The notes beneath the pieces were generated by a model. It worked only from the letters and a program-made list of their open reading frames with translations. It made no database searches and was not told where the DNA came from. Source: JAQVSH01 sp964451605 (GTDB taxonomy: Bacteria; Bacteroidota; Bacteroidia; Bacteroidales; UBA4181). From it: DNA of 15,733 bases. Position numbers and translations under genes: made by a program. Shown here piece after piece: positions 7,056-15,085 of the stretch. The first letter of the stretch is position 1; each line of letters starts with the position of its first letter. The stretch spans positions 1 through 15,733 of the forward strand of contig CAYVJA010000059.1 of NCBI GenBank assembly GCA_964451605.1, read 5' to 3'.

Positions 7056-9104
7056 ATGCACAAACAAATCGTCGACAAAGCAGCAGATAATCTGCGTATT
7101 CTAGCGGCCGCAATGGTCGAAAAAGCCAAATCGGGACATCCCGGCGGGGCCATGGGAGGTGCCGATTTTGTCAACCTTCTTTACACGGAGTTTCTCAGAT
7201 ACGACCCTACCGATATGGGGTGGATTCACCGTGACCGGTTCTTCCTCGATCCCGGACATATGTCGCCCATGCTCTACGGAGTGCTCACCCTTGCCGGTTT
7301 CTACTCACTCGACGAAATTAAACAGTTCAGACAATGGGGTTCGCCAACGCCCGGTCATCCCGAAGTCGATGTGATGCGGGGCATTGAAAATACCTCCGGA
7401 CCTCTGGGACAGGGACATGCAATGGCCGTGGGAGCAGCTATCGCCGCCAAATTTCTGGCTGCCCGTTTTGGCAACTGGATGAACCATAAAGTATATACCT
7501 TCATTTCGGACGTAGGGGTTCAGGAGGAGATTTCGCAGGGTGCCGGTCGCATTGCCGGCCATCTGGGGCTCGACAACCTGATTATGTTCTACGATTCTAA
7601 CGACATTCAGCTCTCCACCGTCACCAACGAGGTTACCAGCGAAGACACCGCCATGAAGTACCGGGCCTGGGGTTGGCATGTAACCACCATCAACGGTAAC
7701 GATGCTGAAGAGATCCGGAAAGCCTTGACCGAAGCACGCACCATTGTGGGCAAACCGGTTCTGATCATTGGCAAAACCATTATGGGCAAGGGGGCCGTCG
7801 ATCCTCAGGGAGGAAGTTACGAACGAAAATGTGCCACACACGGCATGCCGCTGGGCGAAGCAGGGGCCTCGTTCGAAAAAAGCATTGCCAATCTGGGAGG
7901 CAATCCCGAAGATCCCTTCCAAATCTTTCCGGAAGTGGCAGCATGGTATGCCGAAGCACGCGAAAAGAAGATCCGTGAAGCTGCCGAACTGAAAAAACAG
8001 GAAGCTGCCTGGGCTGCTAATAATCCTGAACTGGCTGCTAAACTGGAGCAGTTCTTCTCGGGTCGTCTTCCCGAAATCGATTGGAAGGCCATAGCCCAGA
8101 AACCGGGAATTGCCACACGTGCCGCCTCGTCGGCTGTCCTGGCTGTTCTGGCCGAGAAGGTGGAGAATCTGATTGTTTCGTCGGCCGACCTCTCGAACAG
8201 CGACAAAACCGATGGTTTCCTCAAAAAGAGCCGTGCCTTTACCCGCAACGATTTTGGAGGCGCCTTTCTGCAAGCCGGGGTTTGTGAACTCACCATGGCC
8301 TGTCTCTGCAACGGTATGGCCCTGCACGGAGGTGTTATTGCCGCATGTGCCACCTTCTTTGTCTTTTCCGATTATATGAAGCCGGCTCTCCGTATTGCCG
8401 CGCTTATGGAAGTGCCCGTAAAATTCATCTGGACGCACGATGCCTTCCGGGTAGGAGAAGACGGGCCCACCCACCAGCCGGTAGAACAAGAGGCTCAGGT
8501 TCGCCTTATGGAGCAGCTCAGGAACCACTCGGGCAAAAACTCCACCCTTGTTCTCCGTCCTGCCGATGCAAATGAGACCACAGTCGCCTGGAAAATGGCC
8601 CTGGAAAACTTCAATACTCCGACGGCTCTCATCCTATCGCGCCAAAACATTAAGGATGTCCCTGCCGTTTCGGCCTCCCGTTTCGAAGATGCTTTACAAG
8701 CCGGAAAAGGCGCCTATATTGCCTGGGAACAGGGCTCTGCATCAAAACCCGATCTGATTTTGGTGGCTAACGGTTCTGAGGTATCTACCTGTATCGAAGG
8801 AGCTGTACAACTGGTGGCCAAAGGATTGACGGTTCGAGTGGTATCGGCCATCTCCGAGGGGCTTTTCCGCACGCAACCCGCTGCCTATCAGGAGTTGGTT
8901 CTTCCCTATACCATCCCCGTGATGGGTCTCACCGCAGGCCTTCCCGTAACCCTCCAAGGGTTGGTCGGCCCCTTTGGCATAGTAGCCGGGCTAGACCATT
9001 TCGGTTACTCGGCACCCTATTCGGTACTCGACCAAAAGTTGGGCTATACTGCCGATGCCGTTGTTGCTAAGGCCCTCGACTATCTTGCCTCCCGCAAAGG
9101 CTGA
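7056..9104 (+). CDS. tkt: Transketolase
   Basis: A 682-residue thiamine-diphosphate enzyme that moves two-carbon units between sugar phosphates in the pentose phosphate pathway (cytoplasm). Seen in order are SGHPGG (26-31), DPGHMSP, WGSPTPGHPE, GPLGQG (115-120), the cofactor/Mg motif region with Asp152 and Asn182 spaced 30 residues apart, the GVCELTM segment carrying the catalytic Glu, HDAFRVGEDGPTHQPVEQ (transketolase signature 2) and a normal C-terminal domain. I chose ATG 7056 because the protein then begins MHKQIVDKAADNLRILAAAM as homologs do; the frame upstream to 6996 crosses the promoter. An oddity is that the usual GDG-type cofactor motif reads SDVG, with Val153 where Gly is normal. 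It heads an operon with the LptF/LptG permease (20 bp gap) and ribBA. Confidence 0.95.
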   Translation: MHKQIVDKAADNLRILAAAMVEKAKSGHPGGAMGGADFVNLLYTEFLRYDPTDMGWIHRDRFFLDPGHMSPMLYGVLTLAGFYSLDEIKQFRQWGSPTPGHPEVDVMRGIENTSGPLGQGHAMAVGAAIAAKFLAARFGNWMNHKVYTFISDVGVQEEISQGAGRIAGHLGLDNLIMFYDSNDIQLSTVTNEVTSEDTAMKYRAWGWHVTTINGNDAEEIRKALTEARTIVGKPVLIIGKTIMGKGAVDPQGGSYERKCATHGMPLGEAGASFEKSIANLGGNPEDPFQIFPEVAAWYAEAREKKIREAAELKKQEAAWAANNPELAAKLEQFFSGRLPEIDWKAIAQKPGIATRAASSAVLAVLAEKVENLIVSSADLSNSDKTDGFLKKSRAFTRNDFGGAFLQAGVCELTMACLCNGMALHGGVIAACATFFVFSDYMKPALRIAALMEVPVKFIWTHDAFRVGEDGPTHQPVEQEAQVRLMEQLRNHSGKNSTLVLRPADANETTVAWKMALENFNTPTALILSRQNIKDVPAVSASRFEDALQAGKGAYIAWEQGSASKPDLILVANGSEVSTCIEGAVQLVAKGLTVRVVSAISEGLFRTQPAAYQELVLPYTIPVMGLTAGLPVTLQGLVGPFGIVAGLDHFGYSAPYSVLDQKLGYTADAVVAKALDYLASRKG

Positions 9105-9124
9105 CCGATTCGGACCGAATAACT

Positions 9125-10582
9125 ATGAAGAAACTGCATCTCTACATCATTCAGTCGTTTATAGGTCCTTTCATTTTGACCTTTGCGATTGTTGTGTTTG
9201 TTCTGTTGATGCAGTTCCTCTGGAAGTACATCGATGAACTGGCCGGTAAGGGGCTCGACGCCACACTGGTTATCGAGTTCCTGGCCTATTCGGCGGCATC
9301 ACTGGTTCCCATGGCAGTTCCGCTGGCGGTTCTGCTGGCCTCTATCATGACCCTCGGATCGCTAGGCGAAAATTACGAACTGTTGGCCATCAAGTCGGCA
9401 GGTGTTTCGCTTCAGCGAATCCTCTACCCGGTTATGCTCTTGTGCACGGTGATAACTATCGGTTCTTTTGCCTTTTCCAATTATGTACTGCCCTACACAG
9501 CGCTCAAAATGCAGTCGCTTCTGTGGGACATCCGCAATAAGAAACCGCAACTGCAACTCACCGAGGGAGTTTTTACCCCCATCGACAATTATAACATCTA
9601 TATCGGAAAGAAGGACTATACCACCAACACCCTTTTCGATCTCATCATGTATGAGACATCGGGGCCCCGTCGCGAAAACCTGAAGATGACCATTGCCGAT
9701 TCGGGATTTATGGTCACCACACCCGACGAACGTTTTCTTGTGGTAGACCTCTACAACGGGTATAACTACGAGGAGGTACAACAGGAGCGAAGCCGGAGCC
9801 GTGCACGGACTTACCCCTTCAGGCGAAACCACTTTGAGCAACAAACCTTCCGGATAGACCTCTCGGAGTTCGACCTCAGCCGAACCGACGAGAACCTCTT
9901 TAAAAAGGGATACCAGATGATGGATATTGGTCAACTGAGTGTCTACTCCGATTCGTTATCTACCGTTATCGACTCCATCTCGCTCAACCTGGAGGGATTG
10001 GTGAAAGCGCGGCTGATGCCTTTAAAGATGTTCCCGAGGCTGTACGACAAACCACAACCCGGACAATTGGAGCTTCCCGACGATTTTTCCGGCCATTTTT
10101 CCGGTGCCTCCCCAACCGAACAGCTCGAGTCTATCAGAGCCGCTCTCAAAAACACGGGCGATATGCAGTACGAAGCCCAAATGACACACGGAGGCAGCAT
10201 CAACGAACTCAGTATGCAGCAACGCAGATACCGAAGCGAATGGCAACGAAAATTTTCGCTGTCGTTTGCCTGTCTGATGCTCTTCTTTGTAGGTGCTCCG
10301 TTGGGCGCCATTATTCGAAAGGGAGGGTTGGGAACCCCGCTGGTCATCTCCGTTCTGATCTTTGTTTTTTACTATGTAATCTCCATTACAGGCGAGAAAT
10401 TTGCCCGCGACGGAAGCCTGACCCCCTTTCTGGGAATGTGGGTATCAACCTTCATCGTACTGCCCATTGGTATCTTTCTTACCTGGCAGGCCACACACGA
10501 GTCGGCGCTTATGAATATGGACACCTATGTAAACCTGGTTCGCAGATTCCGGGAGTGGCTCGCATCCTTTACACGCAAATAA
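9125..10582 (+). CDS. LptF/LptG-family (YjgP/YjgQ) lipopolysaccharide export permease
   Basis: A 485-residue inner-membrane protein with the family layout. Three N-terminal transmembrane segments lie at about 12-33, 50-80 and 100-120. They include the conserved coupling-helix region GSLGENYELLAIKSAGVSLQ. A large periplasmic domain of about 260 residues follows, then three C-terminal segments starting FSLSFACLMLFFVGAPLGAI and IRKGGLGTPLVIS. In the Lpt machine LptF and LptG pair with the LptB ATPase to pull lipopolysaccharide from the inner membrane and hand it to LptC/LptA. It is longer than the roughly 360-residue E. coli proteins because of the periplasmic part. LptF and LptG cannot be told apart here. 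It sits between tkt and ribBA with gaps of 20 and 13 bp, so it is co-transcribed. Confidence 0.88.
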   Translation: MKKLHLYIIQSFIGPFILTFAIVVFVLLMQFLWKYIDELAGKGLDATLVIEFLAYSAASLVPMAVPLAVLLASIMTLGSLGENYELLAIKSAGVSLQRILYPVMLLCTVITIGSFAFSNYVLPYTALKMQSLLWDIRNKKPQLQLTEGVFTPIDNYNIYIGKKDYTTNTLFDLIMYETSGPRRENLKMTIADSGFMVTTPDERFLVVDLYNGYNYEEVQQERSRSRARTYPFRRNHFEQQTFRIDLSEFDLSRTDENLFKKGYQMMDIGQLSVYSDSLSTVIDSISLNLEGLVKARLMPLKMFPRLYDKPQPGQLELPDDFSGHFSGASPTEQLESIRAALKNTGDMQYEAQMTHGGSINELSMQQRRYRSEWQRKFSLSFACLMLFFVGAPLGAIIRKGGLGTPLVISVLIFVFYYVISITGEKFARDGSLTPFLGMWVSTFIVLPIGIFLTWQATHESALMNMDTYVNLVRRFREWLASFTRK

Positions 10583-10595
10583 ACCCTCAAGCAAC

Positions 10596-11801
10596 ATGAA
10601 TAGCAATTTTCAACATATCGAAGCAGCCATCTCCGATTTCCGCGAAGGAAAGTTTGTGATTGTGGTTGACGACGAAGACCGTGAAAACGAAGGCGATTTT
10701 ATCATTGCCGCAGAAAAAATCACGCCCGAGAAGGTCAACTTTATGATGACCTACGGACGGGGCGTCCTCTGCGCTCCCATTACTGAAGAACGCTGCAAAG
10801 AACTTGAACTGGAACTTCAGGTTTCGAGCAATACCTCCATCCATGAAACCCCCTTTACGGTAACCGTCGACAAACTGGGCGGAGGATGTACTACAGGTGT
10901 ATCTATGTTCGACAGAGCCGAAACCATTAAAGCGCTGGCCAATCCCGACACCAAACCTTCCGATCTGGGCCGGCCCGGTCATGTGAATCCGCTGCGGGCC
11001 AAATCGAGAGGTGTACTGCGCCGCTCGGGCCATACTGAGGCCGCCGTCGATTTGGCACGGTTAGCCGGCTTGTATCCGGCAGGAGCCCTCATCGAGATTA
11101 TCAACGAAGATGGCACCATGGCCCGGATGCCCGAACTGGAGCTTCTGGCAAACCGATTCGATATCCGTATCATCACCATCAAAGATCTGATTGCTTACCG
11201 TCTGCAAAAAGAGTCGCTCATAGAAAAGGGCGAAGAGGTAGATCTTCCCACCCGTTGGGGCCGGTTCAGAATGATTCCCTTCAAACAACTCTCTAATGGA
11301 CTGGAGCACATTGCATTAATCAAAGGCAGTTTCGAAAACAACGAACCCATTCTGGTTCGGGTTCACTCCTCCTGCGCCACCGGCGATATTTTTGGCTCGA
11401 TGCGGTGCGAATGTGGCGATCAGCTGCACAAAGCCATGGAAACCATCGAAAAACAGGGAAAGGGTGTGGTTGTCTACCTGAATCAGGAGGGCCGCGGCAT
11501 TGGTCTGATGGAAAAAATCAAGGCCTACAAACTGCAGGAGAAGGGACTCGACACGGTTGAAGCCAATCTCCACCTGGGATTCCAGGCCGACGAACGCGAT
11601 TACGGCGTTGGAGCTCAGATTTTACGCGAAGTGGGCGTTACCAAAATGCGACTCATGACCAATAACCCCAAAAAACGGGTAGGTCTGGAGGGTTACGGGC
11701 TGGAAATTGTCGAGATTGTACCCATAGAAATTGGGGCCAATCCCTTTAACCAACACTATCTGGAAACCAAACGCGATAAGATGGGTCACCTGCTGCATTA
11801 A
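10596..11801 (+). CDS. ribBA: Bifunctional DHBP synthase / GTP cyclohydrolase II
   Basis: A 401-residue RibBA fusion catalysing both entry steps of riboflavin synthesis in the cytoplasm. The N-terminal RibB half makes 3,4-dihydroxy-2-butanone 4-phosphate from ribulose 5-phosphate and shows DDEDRENEGD (25-34), GGGCTTGVS (95-103), GRPGHVNPLRA (125-135) and SGHTEAAVDLARLAG (144-158). The C-terminal RibA half opens GTP and shows the zinc ligands Cys260, Cys271 and Cys273 in VRVHSSCATGDIFGSMRCEC, then NQEGRGIGL (296-304), DERDYGVGAQILREVG and MRLMTNNPKKRVGLEGYGL. Both halves look intact. It is the last gene of the tkt-lptF/G-ribBA operon, which fits a supply of ribulose 5-phosphate from the pentose phosphate pathway. 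No FMN riboswitch is visible in the 13-bp gap before it. Confidence 0.96.
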   Translation: MNSNFQHIEAAISDFREGKFVIVVDDEDRENEGDFIIAAEKITPEKVNFMMTYGRGVLCAPITEERCKELELELQVSSNTSIHETPFTVTVDKLGGGCTTGVSMFDRAETIKALANPDTKPSDLGRPGHVNPLRAKSRGVLRRSGHTEAAVDLARLAGLYPAGALIEIINEDGTMARMPELELLANRFDIRIITIKDLIAYRLQKESLIEKGEEVDLPTRWGRFRMIPFKQLSNGLEHIALIKGSFENNEPILVRVHSSCATGDIFGSMRCECGDQLHKAMETIEKQGKGVVVYLNQEGRGIGLMEKIKAYKLQEKGLDTVEANLHLGFQADERDYGVGAQILREVGVTKMRLMTNNPKKRVGLEGYGLEIVEIVPIEIGANPFNQHYLETKRDKMGHLLH

Positions 11802-11817
11802 GAAGCTGCACGGCTTC
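11802..11817. terminator. Weak hairpin between convergent ribBA and DPP III genes
   Basis: GAAGC-TGCACG-GCTTC forms a 5-bp stem directly after the ribBA stop, in the 32-bp gap between convergent genes. There is no T-run on either side, so it is at best a weak or factor-dependent terminator. Confidence 0.22.
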
Positions 11818-11833
11818 CCGTTTGCCCGGCAGG

Positions 11834-13837
11834 CTACACTCCTTCAAGGGGATCAAGAAATCCATAGTCACGGCTCAATCGAAGCATCTGCGAAACATAT
11901 GTTTCGTCGGCCTCAAATTGCAGCCCGGTGAATTGATTTTCGTTGTATTGAGGTTTCAATCGCGGCACCACAAAGCCATAGTAAGGCGATATATTGAGCC
12001 GGGCATACCGTGCGAGTACCTCCTTGTGTACCTCGGGACGAGGCGTGACTCCCCATGTTTCCACAAGGTGTTCGGCAGCCTTCCGGTCGCCTTTCGAAGT
12101 AATCCGCTGAACTTCGGCCAGCAAACGGCCAAAAAGTCCGCGTACTGCGCGGTAATCGGTAATGGTAACATAGGTTTTCCCCTCTCTCTCCAGATAGCGT
12201 ACAATCTCCTGCCCTTTCGATTGCTCAATACACCATGAGGCAATCAGATGACGATTTCGCATATGGGCCTGTTCCAGCACCTTTCCCTCATCAACCCGTG
12301 CCAGCTGAACCAGGAGAGCATTCCGGAAATAGTTATCATAGGCAGCTTTGGCCACCTCCCCGTTCGGTACAAGCCCCAGAGCCTGCATCTTGGGATCGGC
12401 AATAAAATAGAGGGCAAAGAGATCGGCTCTGGCCTCCTCAATCACCGAATGAAAAGGGCCCAGGGCATCGTCGGGAACGCCGGGCAGAATCTGTCCGGAA
12501 CCGTGCCCGAGACACTCGTGCAGATCGGTATGCAGATTCGAGGCCAGACTTCCGTACAATCGGGCTCTTTCGGCCTCTTCCGAAGTGGCCGCAAACTCAT
12601 CCAGCAACCCGGAAGCGGCAGAAGCCTCCCGGATGGCCTCACCCACATTCTGAAGGGTAACCGACTTTGAACCGTACCGGCTGCGAATCCAGTTGGCATT
12701 GGGCAGGTTGATGCCCAAAGGAGAGGAGGGTGCACAGTCGCCCCCCAGCATCACCACCGAAATCACACTGGCCGTGACCCCCTTCACCTCCCGCTTTTTG
12801 AATGCATCATCTATGGGCGCATTCGCTTCGAACCAGGCCGCTTCACGGCTAAGCGCCTCTGTGCGCTTTGAAGCCTCGTGGTCTTTTACGAACACCACCG
12901 ATTCCCAGGAGGCTTTTCGCCCGAGCGGATCGCCATACACCTCAATGAAACCGTTGATACAATCGACCGAAAGCGCCGTTTCGGCCACCCAAGCCTTATT
13001 GTACTCATTAAACGCTCTGAGATCGCCCGATTGGTAGTAGCGGATCAGCCACTCCAATGCAGTGGCCTGCAGGGGAGTCTCGGCCGATTCGGCCGCTCTC
13101 AGCAGCCAGTGGACAATCCGATCCAGCGCCTTGCCGTATAGCCCTCCCACTTTATATACCTCTTCGGCAATGCGTCCGTCGGGCGTACGATAGAGAAGCG
13201 AATTGAGGCCATACCACAGGGGCTCCTCCTCTTGCCGCATCATGGCACTATAGAAATCGACGGCCTCCTTTTCCGTAACCCCCCGATAGTAGTTGCACGC
13301 TGAGGCCAGCAACCTGTCCGAACCGGCCTCTTTGCTGACCGATTTGGGGGCTCTTTCGGGACGGAACAGGATATCGCACACATTCTCCCAGGCAGTCATC
13401 GATACCTGCGGCTCTCCGCCTCCCATATCAAACGGAAAGGTACGGTTCAACCAGGGCAATTTCTCGAAAGCCTTCGACAACCGGGCCATTTGCTCCAGAT
13501 CTGTCGCGCTGAAACCGGGAACCAACTTGTCGCCCGAATTGTGGTGATGAATTCCGTTGGCAAACCAGAAGCGCTTGAGATAGATCTCTAACTCAGAAAA
13601 TCCGGGCTGTTCAGGCCGGTTGACACATCCCGTGTAAATGGTTTCCAGCGTATGACGAACCATCAGGTTATACCGATAATTCTGGGCATAAAAGATATCG
13701 CGGCCACATAGTGCTGCCTCGGAAAGCGCATAAATCAGATGCACGGTTCGGGGCGAAAGCGAAGCAAGAGGAGGCAACGAATAACGGATAATGGAGATAT
13801 CGGCAAACCGATCGACAACCGAAGAGTTGGATTTCAT
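11834..13837 (-). CDS. Dipeptidyl peptidase III, M49 family zinc peptidase
   Basis: A 667-residue metallopeptidase that releases dipeptides from peptide N-termini. The zinc site is HECLGH (440-445, the HExxGH form special to M49), with the second motif EEARAD (467-472) supplying the third ligand and a partner acid. Other conserved stretches are YLKRFWFANGIHHH (86-99), GDKLVPGF, LASACNYYRGVT, GINLPNANWIRSRYGSKSV (375-393) and EAHMRNRHLIASW-type sequence near the C-terminus. This resembles the Bacteroides thetaiotaomicron enzyme, which also has HECLGH. I chose ATG 13835-13837; the frame stays open to 14242, but that part overlaps fmt antisense and looks unrelated. With this start the protein begins MKSNSSVVDRFADISIIRYS and has no signal or lipobox, so it is predicted cytoplasmic. 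It is divergent from fmt and convergent with ribBA. Confidence 0.93.
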   Translation of the reverse strand: MKSNSSVVDRFADISIIRYSLPPLASLSPRTVHLIYALSEAALCGRDIFYAQNYRYNLMVRHTLETIYTGCVNRPEQPGFSELEIYLKRFWFANGIHHHNSGDKLVPGFSATDLEQMARLSKAFEKLPWLNRTFPFDMGGGEPQVSMTAWENVCDILFRPERAPKSVSKEAGSDRLLASACNYYRGVTEKEAVDFYSAMMRQEEEPLWYGLNSLLYRTPDGRIAEEVYKVGGLYGKALDRIVHWLLRAAESAETPLQATALEWLIRYYQSGDLRAFNEYNKAWVAETALSVDCINGFIEVYGDPLGRKASWESVVFVKDHEASKRTEALSREAAWFEANAPIDDAFKKREVKGVTASVISVVMLGGDCAPSSPLGINLPNANWIRSRYGSKSVTLQNVGEAIREASAASGLLDEFAATSEEAERARLYGSLASNLHTDLHECLGHGSGQILPGVPDDALGPFHSVIEEARADLFALYFIADPKMQALGLVPNGEVAKAAYDNYFRNALLVQLARVDEGKVLEQAHMRNRHLIASWCIEQSKGQEIVRYLEREGKTYVTITDYRAVRGLFGRLLAEVQRITSKGDRKAAEHLVETWGVTPRPEVHKEVLARYARLNISPYYGFVVPRLKPQYNENQFTGLQFEADETYVSQMLRLSRDYGFLDPLEGV

Positions 13838-13871
13838 AGCGTGAGAGAGCAAAAGGTACAACCATCTTTTC

Positions 13872-13889
13872 TTACCTTTGCAAAGGTAA
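13872..13889. promoter_or_regulatory. Palindromic bidirectional promoter core for DPP III and fmt
   Basis: TTACCTTTGCAAAGGTAA is a perfect 18-bp palindrome inside the 75-bp divergent gap. It places one TACCTTTG (TAnnTTTG) on the plus strand at 13873-13880, 32 bases before the fmt ATG. It places another on the minus strand at 13881-13888, 43 bases before the DPP III ATG. The two -7 elements abut head to head. No -33 TTG is seen at the usual distance on either side. Confidence 0.6.
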
Positions 13890-13912
13890 CCCGAAATATA
13901 GAGAACATTCCG

Positions 13913-14929
13913 ATGCAAGAGGCCATTCGAATCATTTTTATGGGAACCCCCGAGTTTGCAGCCGCTTCGCTGGCTGCACTTCTCGATGCGGGCAAAAACA
14001 TTGTCGCCGTAGTAACCGTACCCGACAAACCGGCAGGAAGAGGGCAACAGATGCGTCAATCGGAGGTGAAGGAGTTGGCCATTGCGCGAAATCTTCCGGT
14101 GCTGCAACCCGATAAGCTGCGCGACGAAGCTTTTCTGGAGGAGCTCCGAAGTTACCACGCCGATCTCTTTGTGGTAGTGGCCTTCCGCATGCTCCCCGAA
14201 GCCGTTTTCACCATGCCCCGCCTGGGAACCGTCAACCTGCATGCCTCACTCCTGCCCCATTACCGGGGTGCAGCTCCCATTCAGTGGGCCCTTATCAATG
14301 GCGAAACCCAAACCGGGGTTACCACCTTTTTCATTGAAAAAGACATCGATACAGGCGACATCATTTCGAGCAGACGGGTGCTCATCCAGCCGGACGACAC
14401 CGGAGGCACACTGCACGACAAACTGATGGTTACCGGTGCAGCGCTCCTAACCGAAACCGTCGCCAACCTGGAGAGCGGCATCTACGCCACCATTAGCCAA
14501 TCGATGCTGGCACCGATGGGCAGCCCAAAATTGGCACCCAAAATCTTTAAAGAAGACTGCCTGATCAACTGGGACAAGCCCCTCGAGGAGGTACGCAATT
14601 TTATCCGTGCTCTAAGCCCCTATCCGGCAGCCTTTACGCGCATCGTCACAGACAAGGGCCGCGAGTTGTCGCTTAAAATCTTCGGTGCTGAGCCCATTCC
14701 TTCGGAGAGCACACCTTCCGGCCCTGGCAGCGAACCCCGTTTCAATGAGGCAGAACACCAACCCGGAACCCTCTGTGTTACCGACAACGCACAACTATTA
14801 ATAGCCACCCAAACCGGCTGGCTCTCCATCACCAGCCTCCAACTGGAGGGGAAAAAGCGGCTCTCTGTTTCGGAGTTTCTTAAGGGAGCAAGCGGGCTGG
14901 ATCAGTGGTTAATTAATGGTGAATGGTGA
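13913..14929 (+). CDS. fmt: Methionyl-tRNA formyltransferase
   Basis: A 338-residue cytoplasmic enzyme that formylates initiator Met-tRNA using 10-formyltetrahydrofolate. The start MQEAIRIIFMGTPEFAAASL (ATG 13913) carries the family FMGTPEF strand. PDKPAGRGQQ follows. The catalytic signature NLHASLLPHYRGAAPIQWAL contains Asn108 and His110, and DTGDI contains Asp146. The C-terminal tRNA-binding domain runs from about residue 210, with a Ser/Pro/Gly-rich insertion around 265-280. Length is close to normal. The frame extends upstream to 13739, but that part is antisense to DPP III and upstream of the promoter. The last codons (NGEW-stop) run into repeat-like sequence: the bases AATGGTG occur again directly across the stop. 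Confidence 0.95.
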   Translation: MQEAIRIIFMGTPEFAAASLAALLDAGKNIVAVVTVPDKPAGRGQQMRQSEVKELAIARNLPVLQPDKLRDEAFLEELRSYHADLFVVVAFRMLPEAVFTMPRLGTVNLHASLLPHYRGAAPIQWALINGETQTGVTTFFIEKDIDTGDIISSRRVLIQPDDTGGTLHDKLMVTGAALLTETVANLESGIYATISQSMLAPMGSPKLAPKIFKEDCLINWDKPLEEVRNFIRALSPYPAAFTRIVTDKGRELSLKIFGAEPIPSESTPSGPGSEPRFNEAEHQPGTLCVTDNAQLLIATQTGWLSITSLQLEGKKRLSVSEFLKGASGLDQWLINGEW

Positions 14930-14961
14930 ATGCGCTGAAGCGTGAATACTTTGATGAAGAG

Positions 14962-15073
14962 ACAGTGCTCTGGTGCTCTGGTGCATCGAAGCGCGTTCGC
15001 GCTTCTAGTGCTGCGCTTCGCGCCCAAACCCCGGATTTCTTTTTTGCGCCACAGCGCAGCACTAGAGCACTGT
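14962..15073. repeat. Nested inverted-repeat element between convergent genes
   Basis: The 156-bp gap after fmt is dominated by related units. The arm ACAGTGCTCTGGTGCT (14962-14977) is inverted at 15058-15073 with one G/A difference, which can still pair as G-U in RNA. Inside lies a perfect hairpin, GAAGCGCG-TT-CGCGCTTC (14988-15005). A second arm, TCTAGTGCTGCGCT (15004-15017), is an exact inverse of 15053-15066, so two upstream arms compete for one downstream arm. A T-rich run (15036-15045) sits in the loop. Short tandem units flank it: GTGCTCTG twice at about 14966-14981, and TTAGAGCA twice at about 15078-15093. It could be a bidirectional terminator or an intergenic repeat family. The units extend into the stop codon of the gene at 15086. 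Confidence 0.7.
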
Positions 15074-15085
15074 TGCTTTAGAGCA

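Noticed and set aside
7305..8528. 407-codon minus-strand open frame opposite transketolase
   Set aside because: It is fully antisense to a well-conserved enzyme, and its translation is Gly/His/Phe-rich with no family character; codon bias of tkt explains the open frame.
9108..9120. Short inverted repeat ATTCGG-A-CCGAAT just before the LptF/LptG-family start
   Set aside because: Only a one-base loop and a 6-bp arm in a 20-bp gap inside an operon; no support for a terminator or operator.
13739..13912. Upstream extension of the fmt frame
   Set aside because: It is antisense to DPP III and contains the promoter; homologs start a few residues before FMGTPEF.
13838..14242. Upstream extension of the DPP III frame by 135 codons
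   Set aside because: It is antisense to fmt, crosses the palindromic promoter, and the added residues do not resemble M49 proteins.
14930..15085. Possible CRISPR array
   Set aside because: The repeats are short, irregular and inverted, without evenly spaced unique spacers.
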